Positions 35,755 through 44,035 of a stretch of 64,000 bases of DNA are shown here, piece by piece (positions within the stretch are counted from its first letter, which is position 1; every line of letters begins with the position of its first letter). This DNA is from Metasolibacillus sp. (GTDB taxonomy: Bacteria > Bacillota > Bacilli > Bacillales_A > Planococcaceae), in NCBI RefSeq assembly GCF_025291715.1, contig NZ_JAMBIZ010000004.1, forward strand, positions 124,001 through 188,000, written 5' to 3'. Below the pieces are notes generated by a model, which saw only the letters and a program-made list of their open reading frames with translations, was not told where the DNA came from and did not search any database. Position numbers and translations under genes: made by a program.

Positions 35755-37962
35755 TTATTCTTTCTTTTCTGTTTGTTCAGTAACTGTGTCTTCTGTTGCA
35801 ACCACTTGTTCAATGACTGTTTCCTCTGTTGCTTCTTCCTCAGGCACTTCAACTACTTTGTCGCCGAAGACAGCACGCTCTAAAATCTCTGCAATGTCAA
35901 ATGTGCCAACTGTATCTTCAACTTCCTTCGCCTTTGTACCGTCTGATAGCATTGTTAAGCAGTAAGGACAGCCTGATGAAATAACGGATGCCTCTGTAGC
36001 CAATGCTTGCTCTGTACGTGCAACATTGATACGGTTACCGACATGCTCTTCCATCCACATTAGACCGCCACCAGCACCACAGCACATACCTGTTTCGCGG
36101 TTACGTTCCATTTCAACAAGCTTCACACCTGCGATGCCTTTTAAAATTTCACGTGGTGGGTCATAAACATCATTATAACGACCTAAGTAACAAGAATCAT
36201 GGAAGACGATTGTTTCCTCAACACGGTGATTCATAATTAAGCGACCTTGCTGAACTAAATCATATAGCAGCTCAGTATGGTGCAATACTTCACCATTCCA
36301 GCCAAAATCCTTATATTCATTTTTAAAAATATTGTATGCGTGTGGGTCGATTGTGACAATTTTCTTCACATCGTTTTTCTCAAACTCATCAATATTAGCT
36401 GTTGCAAGCTCTTGGAATAAAAATTCATTTCCTAGACGACGTGGTGTGTCACCAGAATTCTTCTCTTTATTTCCTAAAATCGCAAACTTCACGCCTGCCT
36501 CATTCATTAAACGTGCAAATGCTAGTGCAATTTTTTGTGAACGATTGTCGAATGAGCCCATTGAGCCTACCCAGAATAAATATTCCATTTCCTCACCTGA
36601 TTTTTTCAATTCCTTTACAGTTGGAATTGCAACCGATGAATCAAGCTCACGCCAGTTTTCTTTTTCTTTACGGTTTAAGCCCCATGGATTACCTTGACGT
36701 TCGATATTTGTCATCGCGCGCTGTGCATCTGGATTCACTTTTCCTTCTGTCATCGTTAAATAACGGCGTAAATCAATAATTTTATCAACATGCTCGTTCA
36801 TTACCGGACATTGATCCTCACAGTTACGACAAGTTGTACAAGCCCAAATTTCTTCCTCTGTAATAACATCACCGATTAATGATGGGCTATAAATATCTTC
36901 AATTACAGCTCCCTCTGCACCAGCAGCCATCGCTAATTGATTCCCCTGTGTATTTTTAAACATTTGGTATGGCACCCAAGGCTTTTGCTTCGTAACAACC
37001 GCACCTGTAAATGTTAAATGATCACGCAATTTGACGATTAAGTCCATCGGCGACAGCATTTTCCCTGTACCTGTTGCTGGACACATATTCGTACAACGCC
37101 CACATTCTACACATGCATAAAGGTCGATTAATTGCTTCTGTGTAAAGTCTTGAATTTTCCCTACCCCAAGCGTTGGCATTTCATCTTCATCCTCTGCTTC
37201 CTCAAGTGCTGAGAAGTCGATTGGACGAAGTGTCCCCATGCGCTCTTGACGGTTTAAGAAAACATTGAAAATACTTGTAATCAAGTGGAAATGCTTTGAT
37301 TGTGGTACATATACTAAGAACGTTAATAAAATTAATAAATGCACCCACCATGCTACATAAAAAATAGCTGCTGCAATTTTTGGTGACAAGAAGCCAAAAA
37401 CAAAGGCGATGCTTGATGCTACTGGCTCTGCACCTGTTAAGCCATGCTCATGCCAAATTAAGCCCATTCCATTGGCAACGAGTGTCGAGATCATTAAGCC
37501 ACCAATGAAAATTAATACAAGCCCGTTTTTTAAGCCACGCTTTAAGCGAACAAGCTTTTCAACATAGCGTCGATAAAATGCAATAACAACCGCTACTAAA
37601 ATCGTTAATGCGACGATTTCTTGGAAAAATGTAAAGAACGGATAAAGCGGGCCAAATGGCAAATGTGAACCTGGCTTTAACCCTTTCCAAATTAAATCAA
37701 TCGCACCAAGCTGAACGAGTAAAAAGCCATAGAAAAACATAACATGGACGATACCCATTTTTTTATCTTTTAACAGCTTGGATTGTCCAAACACTTTTTC
37801 AACAATGTCGCTAATTCGATCAGATAGCTTTTGGTTAAACTCTTCTTTCTTCCCTAGTCTGATGAATTCATAGCGCGTTTTTAATAAATACACAAATAGC
37901 CCTGCCCCATACAGCACTACTGCGATAAACGCGACCCAATTCACAATTAACAATGTGCTCAT
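35755..37962 (-). CDS. fadF: Membrane Fe-S oxidoreductase of beta-oxidation (FadF type)
   Basis: Protein of 735 residues thought to pass electrons from acyl-CoA dehydrogenase/ETF to the quinone pool. The N-terminal 250 residues form about six membrane helices (nitrate-reductase-gamma-like). Two 4Fe-4S motifs follow (CVECGRCTNMCPATG near residue 285 and CTTCRNCEDQCP near residue 385), then two CCG-type cysteine-rich domains (HDSCYLGRYND and MCCGAGGGLMW). The last 40 residues are a low-complexity Glu/Thr/Val tail. B. subtilis fadF (ywjF) also lies next to acyl-CoA dehydrogenase genes. A FadR-type site lies about 100 bases upstream. Confidence 0.9.
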   Translation of the reverse strand: MSTLLIVNWVAFIAVVLYGAGLFVYLLKTRYEFIRLGKKEEFNQKLSDRISDIVEKVFGQSKLLKDKKMGIVHVMFFYGFLLVQLGAIDLIWKGLKPGSHLPFGPLYPFFTFFQEIVALTILVAVVIAFYRRYVEKLVRLKRGLKNGLVLIFIGGLMISTLVANGMGLIWHEHGLTGAEPVASSIAFVFGFLSPKIAAAIFYVAWWVHLLILLTFLVYVPQSKHFHLITSIFNVFLNRQERMGTLRPIDFSALEEAEDEDEMPTLGVGKIQDFTQKQLIDLYACVECGRCTNMCPATGTGKMLSPMDLIVKLRDHLTFTGAVVTKQKPWVPYQMFKNTQGNQLAMAAGAEGAVIEDIYSPSLIGDVITEEEIWACTTCRNCEDQCPVMNEHVDKIIDLRRYLTMTEGKVNPDAQRAMTNIERQGNPWGLNRKEKENWRELDSSVAIPTVKELKKSGEEMEYLFWVGSMGSFDNRSQKIALAFARLMNEAGVKFAILGNKEKNSGDTPRRLGNEFLFQELATANIDEFEKNDVKKIVTIDPHAYNIFKNEYKDFGWNGEVLHHTELLYDLVQQGRLIMNHRVEETIVFHDSCYLGRYNDVYDPPREILKGIAGVKLVEMERNRETGMCCGAGGGLMWMEEHVGNRINVARTEQALATEASVISSGCPYCLTMLSDGTKAKEVEDTVGTFDIAEILERAVFGDKVVEVPEEEATEETVIEQVVATEDTVTEQTEKKE

Positions 37963-38058
37963 TGTTTCTCCCCCTCATGAATACCTATATTCGTAAACCC
38001 CTTTGTAAGCTTTCTCCCATTATAAAATGTAATTGTTTATATGTCACATTGTAAATTA

Positions 38059-38076
38059 TGAATGAACATTCAGTCA
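38059..38076. promoter_or_regulatory. FadR-type operator before fadF
   Basis: TGAATGAACATTCAGTCA: fits TGAATGAMTANTCATTCA except at two positions and resembles the site before the thiolase operon. It lies 97 bases before the fadF start. Confidence 0.7.
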
Positions 38077-38088
38077 ACACAATTTCAG

Positions 38089-38172
38089 GTTTATTCCATG
38101 TTTTTTCGAGTTTATTCCATGTTTTTAGAGATTTATTCCACGTTTTCGGGGTTTTATTCCACGTTTACAACA
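38089..38172. repeat. Four-copy intergenic tandem array, exact 21-bp period
   Basis: The core TTATTCCA starts at 38091, 38112, 38133 and 38154, so the period is exactly 21 bp. The units differ slightly between cores (CCATG in the first two, CCACG in the last two). The array sits between fadF and the adenosyltransferase gene, downstream of the latter. No gene is seen in it; a plus-strand frame across it gives a 7-residue repeat (VYSMFFR, VYSMFLE), which is a by-product of the 21-bp period. Confidence 0.85.
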
Positions 38173-38208
38173 AAAAAGGAAGCAAAAAGTCTGCTTCCTC
38201 CAAGTCTT

Positions 38209-38769
38209 TTATTTAAATACATCCGCACTACGCACATATTCGATATCTGCAACGTTTACTCTTGCATTCGCTACACGTGCTGCTGCAAATAAATAGTCTG
38301 ATAGACGATTTAAATATTTTTGTACTACTGGTGAAACATCATCGTCCGCCTTCATTAAGGTAACCGTTTGACGCTCTGCTCGGCGAGCTACTGTACGTGC
38401 AATATGCAATGTCGCTGCCGCTGGTGTGCCACCAGGTAAAATAAAACGCTTCAATGGTGGCGCTTCGTCTGCTAATGCATCAATGCGTGCCTCCATCGCT
38501 TCAATTGGTGCTTCTGTTAACTTATAAACGCGCTCTTTCATAACATTCGCTAAATCGCCACCGCCATCAAACAGCTCATGTTGAATGCTTTCTAAATCCG
38601 CTAAAATATCTTGGAATAGCCCTTTATCTAGCTCTGTCATCGCTTTGCCGATTACTGAATTTAGCTCATCCATTGTGCCGTATGCTTCTACGCGCAAATC
38701 GTCCTTATCAACGCGACGTCCGATAATGCTCGTTTTCCCTGTATCACCTTTTTTTGTGTAAAGCTTCAT
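38209..38769 (-). CDS. ATP:cob(I)alamin adenosyltransferase (PduO type)
   Basis: Transfers the adenosyl group of ATP to cob(I)alamin to make coenzyme B12; counterpart of B. subtilis YvqK. The 186 residues show the N-terminal ATP loop (YTKKGDTGKTSIIGRRV), VEAYGTMDELNS near residue 30, and the C-terminal helix motifs (TVARRAERQTV and YLNRLSDYLFAAAR) with the conserved Arg and Asp. An ATG three codons upstream (38778) overlaps the btuD stop (ATGA) and is also possible; the Met at 38769 matches the family start. It delivers the cofactor form used by IcmF. Confidence 0.93.
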   Translation of the reverse strand: MKLYTKKGDTGKTSIIGRRVDKDDLRVEAYGTMDELNSVIGKAMTELDKGLFQDILADLESIQHELFDGGGDLANVMKERVYKLTEAPIEAMEARIDALADEAPPLKRFILPGGTPAAATLHIARTVARRAERQTVTLMKADDDVSPVVQKYLNRLSDYLFAAARVANARVNVADIEYVRSADVFK

Positions 38770-38774
38770 TTCCC

Positions 38775-40229
38775 TCATCCTCTCTTTTTATATTCGGCAA
38801 TTGCCTTTGCAGTTGCTTCAAAAACGCCTCGACCAATCCATTTGCCTACTGTAGTAATTGGACCAGCATAAGGCATTTCTTCCCCTATTTGTGTTGCCGC
38901 AATCAATAAACTATCCGTACTTGTACCTGTTGCAATCGTACCCGTCCTTGCATCGCGTACATTTTCCTCTGCAAGCGCCTTTGTTTTAGCCTCTGTTGCT
39001 GTAATCATCGCTTGATAAAAGGCTTCATCTGACAGCTTGCCATTAATAATAACCCATGTATTAATCGTGCCAATATGTGGTGATTGCTCTTCCTCATATG
39101 TGCGCGTGACATCAACAGCATGGTGAACACCAGCAGTTACTGCTACAATAACGAGCCCATCAGCGTATGATTCAATAATAGCATTTTGTGCTGCAATCGC
39201 TGTCATCATGATCACGGTATTTGTTGGTACAAAGCCACTTGCCGCTAAAAATGCTTGTGTTTCCTCTTTGACATTTTCAATTGGATAAGTAGGCTCCACC
39301 GTTCGATTAAGGAATGTTGTATACCAGCCCATTCCTGCATTATAAACAGCTGATGAAACTACCTTTAACGGTGCATCTGCTTGAAATTGTACGTAGTTAT
39401 CTGTAAGCATAAAATGCTTTTTTGTAACAGGTGCAAATAAATTCTCACGGGTCATCCTTGGTAGCTGTGTTACTTGTGGCTTTGGTAACTGTGGATGAGC
39501 ATATGTCGCTACCTTAGCTCCATAGACATCCGCGATTTGCGCTTCGAGCAGCACTTCATGCGGTTTACCGAAAGCCTTCACTTGCCCCTTTTCCATTAAC
39601 AAAAGCTCATCGCAATATAAGGAGGCTAAGTTCATATCATGAAAAACAGAGACCACTGTTAATTCACATTCTAATGCTTCCTTACGAATCATATCTAGTA
39701 TTTGCTGTTGGTGTGCAATATCTAGATGATTTGTCGGCTCATCTAATAGTAATAGTCCTGCACATTGTGCCAAAGCCTGTGCGATAAATGTACGCTGCTG
39801 CTCGCCACCCGATAAATACTCTAAATAAGCATGCTCATAGTGCTGGACACCTGTTTGCTGCATCGCCGTTTGTACAGCGTGTTCATCCTGCTCTGACCAG
39901 CTAGAAAAAAAGCTAGATTGATGTGGATAACGTCCAAGTGACACCGCATCACGCACAGAGTTTGAAAAAGCATTCGCATGTAGCTGTGGCAGCACTGCCA
40001 TCTTTTTGGCTAGCTCCTTCGTGGAATATGTACCAATTTCCTTGTCATCAATTAACACACGACCACCTGTTGCAGGAAGAACACCACTAATAACTTTTAG
40101 TAATGTAGATTTCCCACTACCATTCGGCCCAAGAATGCCAACAATTTTCCCTTTTGGCACTGTAAATGACACATCCTGAATAACCGGTGTAGTGCCGTAG
40201 CCGCCAGAAATATGCTCCACTTTTAGCAT
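38775..40229 (-). CDS. Cobalamin ABC transporter ATPase fused to adenosylcobinamide amidohydrolase (BtuD-CbiZ)
   Basis: A 484-residue fusion. Residues 1 to about 255 are the importer ATPase: Walker A GPNGSGKST, signature LSGGEQQR, Walker B LLLLDEPTNHLD, switch VFHDMN. Residues from about 290 are a CbiZ domain (MTAIAAQNAI, VTAGVHHAVDVTRTYE, then GTINTWVIINGKL, ATGTSTDSLLIAAT), which in archaea and some bacteria cuts the side chain of adenosylcobinamide or pseudo-B12 so that it can be rebuilt. B. subtilis YvrA has the same fusion. Its ATG overlaps the btuC stop (TAATG). Pairing uptake with remodelling suggests salvage of foreign corrinoids. Confidence 0.92.
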   Translation of the reverse strand: MLKVEHISGGYGTTPVIQDVSFTVPKGKIVGILGPNGSGKSTLLKVISGVLPATGGRVLIDDKEIGTYSTKELAKKMAVLPQLHANAFSNSVRDAVSLGRYPHQSSFFSSWSEQDEHAVQTAMQQTGVQHYEHAYLEYLSGGEQQRTFIAQALAQCAGLLLLDEPTNHLDIAHQQQILDMIRKEALECELTVVSVFHDMNLASLYCDELLLMEKGQVKAFGKPHEVLLEAQIADVYGAKVATYAHPQLPKPQVTQLPRMTRENLFAPVTKKHFMLTDNYVQFQADAPLKVVSSAVYNAGMGWYTTFLNRTVEPTYPIENVKEETQAFLAASGFVPTNTVIMMTAIAAQNAIIESYADGLVIVAVTAGVHHAVDVTRTYEEEQSPHIGTINTWVIINGKLSDEAFYQAMITATEAKTKALAEENVRDARTGTIATGTSTDSLLIAATQIGEEMPYAGPITTVGKWIGRGVFEATAKAIAEYKKRG

Positions 40230-41233
40230 TATGCTCCCCCTTTTCTACGTTGTTTGTAAAAAATATAAGCAAAAATGGGTGCACCGATAAATGCTGTGAT
40301 GACACCTATTGGCAGCTCTGTTGGTGCAATAATTGTACGTGCAACTAAATCGCAAATAATGAGCAAACTAGCTCCATTAATAAATGATAAAATTAACAGT
40401 ACTCGATGGTCTGCCCCAACAATCAATCTCACCATATGTGGTACGACAAGCCCGACGAAGCCGATTGTGCCTGAAACAGCAACAGCTGCACCTGCTAGGA
40501 TAGAGCCACCTGCTAAAATTACATATTTACTGCGTTTCACATCGACACCTAAATGCTTGGCACGCTCTTCACCATAAATCATCGCATTTAGCTCACGACG
40601 ATTCAGCCAAATCAATAGCACACCAATAAGGACAAATGGCAAAACCATTTGTACATATGGCCAACCACGCATCGATACACTGCCTAGCAACCAACCCATA
40701 ATCATACGCAGCTGCTCTCCTGTTAAGGCAATCATTAATGAAATACAGGAGCCTAAAAAGGAGCTGAAAATAACGCCTGTTAAAATAAGCGTTTCCATTT
40801 TCATCGTTTTATCCACAAAGCGTGCAAAGGTCATGACAATAATCATTGTAATTGCCGCACCAATCATGCTAAAGATTGGCAATGTAAAAATCCCAAGCAT
40901 TGGTAGCGAAATTGAAAAATAAATGGTAGCGACCGCACCAACTGATGCACCAGACGAAATACCGAGCGTATACGGATCTGCCAACGGATTTTTCAATAAA
41001 CCTTGGAACGCCGCACCAGCAATAGCTAGAGATGCGCCAACAAGCGCCGCAAGCACGACACGAGGCATGCGGATATTCCATAAAATGCTGTACGCTGTAG
41101 GATCAGCCTCTTTATTCCATAAAGTAGATAGCGGTATGTTCACTGAACCTACCGCTATCCCTAACCATATACTAATCAGCAGTAATGCAATCGATATACT
41201 ATATGCTATTACGCTTTTTTTATTTTGGCTCAG
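40229..41233 (-). CDS. btuC: Cobalamin ABC transporter permease (BtuC), probable CTG start
   Basis: FecCD-family channel for vitamin B12. The frame from the first ordinary start (GTG, 41143) lacks the first membrane helix. Reading further upstream stays open for 30 codons and adds SQNKKSVIAYSISIALLLIS, a basic lead plus the missing helix, ending in GSVNIPLSTLW as in other BtuC proteins. The only well-placed codon is CTG at 41233, 8 bases after AAAGGGGG; no ATG, GTG or TTG occurs in that stretch. With it the protein has 334 residues, the usual length. Marks: RMPRVVLAALVGASLAIAGA, NPLADPYTLGISSGASVGA, IGFVGLVVPHMVRLIVG. Confidence 0.85.
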   Translation of the reverse strand: MSQNKKSVIAYSISIALLLISIWLGIAVGSVNIPLSTLWNKEADPTAYSILWNIRMPRVVLAALVGASLAIAGAAFQGLLKNPLADPYTLGISSGASVGAVATIYFSISLPMLGIFTLPIFSMIGAAITMIIVMTFARFVDKTMKMETLILTGVIFSSFLGSCISLMIALTGEQLRMIMGWLLGSVSMRGWPYVQMVLPFVLIGVLLIWLNRRELNAMIYGEERAKHLGVDVKRSKYVILAGGSILAGAAVAVSGTIGFVGLVVPHMVRLIVGADHRVLLILSFINGASLLIICDLVARTIIAPTELPIGVITAFIGAPIFAYIFYKQRRKGGA

Positions 41234-41270
41234 TGGAAACGCCCCCTTTGTTAATGAGCGCTACAAATTT

Positions 41271-42212
41271 TTATTTAAACAAATCTGGATAAATAGCTTT
41301 TGCAATTGACTCAACGCCATCTGCAATACGTGGACCTTGACGATTTGTTGTAGCATCATCGATTGCATAAACTGCACCATTTTTCACAGCGTCCATTTCA
41401 GCAAATGCTGGATTATTTAAAATTGTATTCACATCATCAGCATATGTTACAAGAATTGTGCTAGGGTTGCTTGCAACAAAATCCTCTGCACTGTACATTG
41501 GCCAGCCATCTGCTTCAACAGCATTTTTCACATTGATCGTCTGTAGCATTTCATTCATAAATGTATTTTGACCAACTGCATAAATATCAGGTGTTGCTCC
41601 AACGACAACAAAAGCTGATTTTTCTTCTTGTCCTTCTACTTTTGCTTGAAGCTCAGCTAATTTCGTTTGTATAGCCTCTTCAATCTTTTGTGCCTCTTCT
41701 ACTTTGCCTGTTAGCTTGCCGATTTCCTGTATTGTTGTATAAGTCTCTTCAAATGTTGAAGCATTTTTCACAACGAACACTGTCACTCCAGCTGCCTCTA
41801 ATTGCTCTACCGCTGCTTGCTCTGTATTCATGCCATGTGCAAAAACGATATCAGGCTGTAATGAAATAACTTTTTCAATATCTAATTCATAGCCGCCAAC
41901 CTTTTCTTTGTCTGCTACTTCTGGTGGATAATCATCGTTATCTGTCACAGCAACTACTTCATTTCCTAAACCTAAAGCAAATAAAATCTCCGTATTTGAT
42001 GGAATTAACGAGACGATTTTCTCAGGGGCCTTCTCTAATGTAATTTCTCTCCCTAAAGAATCGGCTACCGTTACAGGAAATGCCGCTACTTCCTCTTGGC
42101 TCTCTACCTTTGTCTCATCCTGTGTTTGTGGCTCCTTATCATCTTGTCCACATGCCGCAAGCAAGCCTGTTGCCAACAGCATTGCCATAAAAATTGACCA
42201 AAACTTCTTCAT
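41271..42212 (-). CDS. btuF: Cobalamin-binding lipoprotein (BtuF)
   Basis: Membrane-anchored binding protein of 313 residues for vitamin B12. Signal segment with lipobox LLAAC (Cys near residue 21), an acidic linker, then the TroA-like fold: VTVADSLGREITLEKAPEKI, SLIPSNTEILFALGLG, and LQPDIVFAHGM. The SNTE motif and KIVSL are usual for cobalamin/haem binding members. It is the first gene after the cobalamin riboswitch, followed by the permease and ATPase genes. Confidence 0.9.
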   Translation of the reverse strand: MKKFWSIFMAMLLATGLLAACGQDDKEPQTQDETKVESQEEVAAFPVTVADSLGREITLEKAPEKIVSLIPSNTEILFALGLGNEVVAVTDNDDYPPEVADKEKVGGYELDIEKVISLQPDIVFAHGMNTEQAAVEQLEAAGVTVFVVKNASTFEETYTTIQEIGKLTGKVEEAQKIEEAIQTKLAELQAKVEGQEEKSAFVVVGATPDIYAVGQNTFMNEMLQTINVKNAVEADGWPMYSAEDFVASNPSTILVTYADDVNTILNNPAFAEMDAVKNGAVYAIDDATTNRQGPRIADGVESIAKAIYPDLFK

Positions 42213-42316
42213 TTGAACTTCCTCCTAAAATATACTCTGAAGTATCATTGTCTCCAGTTCAAAACTTGTACTATTTACCAAAGGTTTATTTCAATTCAAC
42301 ATATAAAAAATGCAAA

Positions 42317-42570
42317 TAAAAAATCCCTCGACATAGACGAGAGATAATAAATGGACGCTCAAAAAAGCGTTGCCATCCTATCCTCGTAGGCTGTCATTGG
42401 CGTTATACGAAGGCAGGTCTCCTGGCTTATGCATCAAACGTTTCTAGCGCCTTCCCAAAAAATCAGTGGCATATTGCTAGAAACTAGCATTTACAGTGGC
42501 GGGACCGCGTCAGATTTTCACTAACTTCCCTTTTACTCCTTGCTCGCTGCAAGGAACCTTACGTACTACA
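42317..42570 (-). promoter_or_regulatory. Cobalamin riboswitch with terminator, upstream of btuF
   Basis: On the minus strand the conserved core elements are all present: GGGAAGTTAGTGAAAATC, then GCGGTCCCGCCACTGTAA, and the B12 box GCCAGGAGACCTGCC (42426-42412). An intrinsic terminator follows: ATCTCTCG pairs with CGAGGGAT (42345-42338 with 42330-42323), then TTTTTT. So B12 binding should cause early termination of the btuF-btuC-btuD-adenosyltransferase transcript. Confidence 0.95.
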
Positions 42571-42686
42571 TTATGAACTTATTGACAATGAAAAATCTCA
42601 ATGTCTCCATTACAATTATAACGGAAATATTGAGATTGTGTATAGGTTAAATATGATAGTTATACTCAAGGCAAATTCTTTCTTCT

Positions 42687-43841
42687 CTATATTTGATTAA
42701 TCGCTGTTTCTGCTAATTTTTTTATTGTCATATCGTCCATCGGTGGATTGTGCAAGCCTGCCCTTACATCGCGATAATAACGCTGAAGTGGATTATTGCG
42801 CTGTAAGCTTTTTGCACCAACTAATCGCATTGCCTTGTCAACAATTTGTAGTGCATTGTTTGTTACTACATGTTTAGCAATATTGAGCTCATGCTGTACA
42901 AGCTTTTTACGTGCTGGATCTGCATAAGCCTCGGCTGCGCCATATAATGTAAATCTTGCTGTCGCAAGGGCTAAATCCATTTCTCCAATGAGTGCTTGCA
43001 CATTGGGCAAATCGCTTATAGGTCCTTTTAAGCTGTTTGGTTTATGTGTTGTAGCAAAGTGCACTGCGTAATCACGTGCAGCTTGTGCGATTCCTAAATA
43101 TGTAGCAGGAACAAGCAAGCTCCATCCATTTACTCTAAAGCCTGTAGAATAGCTTGGAATTTCAACCAAATCAGATGGCTGAAGCTCAACATTTTGTAAT
43201 ACTAAATCATGGCTACCTGTACCACGCATCGCAATGACATCCCATGTTTCATCTATAGAAACACCCTTCACATCATGCGGAATAAGGAAAAAACCAATCT
43301 TCTCTTCATCTTCTATCCAAGCGGATGTTAAAAAATAATCAAGCTCTGGTGCCCCAGTTGTGTAATTTTTACGACCATTAATTAACCAGCCTGATGCTGT
43401 TTTTTTCGCCGTTGTTAGCGGCTTACCGCCGCGCGTTGGGCTACCCATTGCAAACTCACTCACTGCCCGATTAATAATTGCTCCCTTTGCTACTTCCTGT
43501 GCAAAGCTTTGTAGCTTCGCTGGCTCCCATCCCTCTTGCTCAAACAAATCGCCTACCGTTAATAAGGTCCACCCGATTGTTAGAGCTGTACTTGCATCAT
43601 AGCTTGCCAGCGTTTCATGTAATAAAATGGCATCGTAAATATTGAAGCCTTCCCCACCTAACTGCTTTGGTAAAGTAATTTTCGTATAACCTATCTCCCT
43701 CAATGCATGAATATTTTCATGTGGAAAACTTGATAGCTCATCAATTTGCTGTGACCGACTTTTAAATGACTCCTCAAGCGTAGCGATTTTCTGTAACCAC
43801 TCTCGCTGTGCTACTGTTTTAATGAAAAGCTGTTTATTCAA
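42687..43841 (-). CDS. Acyl-CoA dehydrogenase-like flavoprotein
   Basis: Protein of 384 residues with the three-domain acyl-CoA dehydrogenase fold: N-terminal helices (HENIHALREIGYTKITLPKQ), a middle beta domain (GWLINGRKNYTTGAPELDYF) and a C-terminal helical domain. The usual SEPxSGSD-type loop is altered (SEFAMGSPTRGG), which is seen in the branch that includes desulfurisation and FMN-dependent monooxygenases (SfnB/DszC-like) and in YdbM-like proteins; the reaction is uncertain. Start: AGAGGGGG is 8 bases before TTG 43841; the frame to an ATG at 43910 lies upstream of that ribosome site. Confidence 0.8.
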   Translation of the reverse strand: MNKQLFIKTVAQREWLQKIATLEESFKSRSQQIDELSSFPHENIHALREIGYTKITLPKQLGGEGFNIYDAILLHETLASYDASTALTIGWTLLTVGDLFEQEGWEPAKLQSFAQEVAKGAIINRAVSEFAMGSPTRGGKPLTTAKKTASGWLINGRKNYTTGAPELDYFLTSAWIEDEEKIGFFLIPHDVKGVSIDETWDVIAMRGTGSHDLVLQNVELQPSDLVEIPSYSTGFRVNGWSLLVPATYLGIAQAARDYAVHFATTHKPNSLKGPISDLPNVQALIGEMDLALATARFTLYGAAEAYADPARKKLVQHELNIAKHVVTNNALQIVDKAMRLVGAKSLQRNNPLQRYYRDVRAGLHNPPMDDMTIKKLAETAINQI

Positions 43842-43989
43842 AATAGCGGCCCCCTCTGAATTTCCAATGATATTGAAATTGATTGTACGTTGTGTAGAAA
43901 TGGAAGTCAATCTTTCATTCCTAGTTTTTTAATAGGCTTTATGCATTTTATTCAGCATCCCTAAAGTATGATACGGCTTTGAAGCATTA

Positions 43990-44028
43990 AAAAGCTGAGG
44001 ATGCCTATGTTAGACATCCTCAGCTTTT
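43990..44028. terminator. Bidirectional terminator after argS
   Basis: AAAAGCTGAGGATG pairs perfectly with CATCCTCAGCTTTT around an 11-base loop; the minus-strand T-run ends argS. Confidence 0.9.
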
Positions 44029-44035
44029 ATTTTCA

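Noticed and set aside
38062..38292. Plus-strand frame with a 7-residue repeat (VYSMFFR-type)
   Set aside because: It is produced by the 21-bp DNA array and runs into the end of the adenosyltransferase gene on the other strand; no ribosome site.
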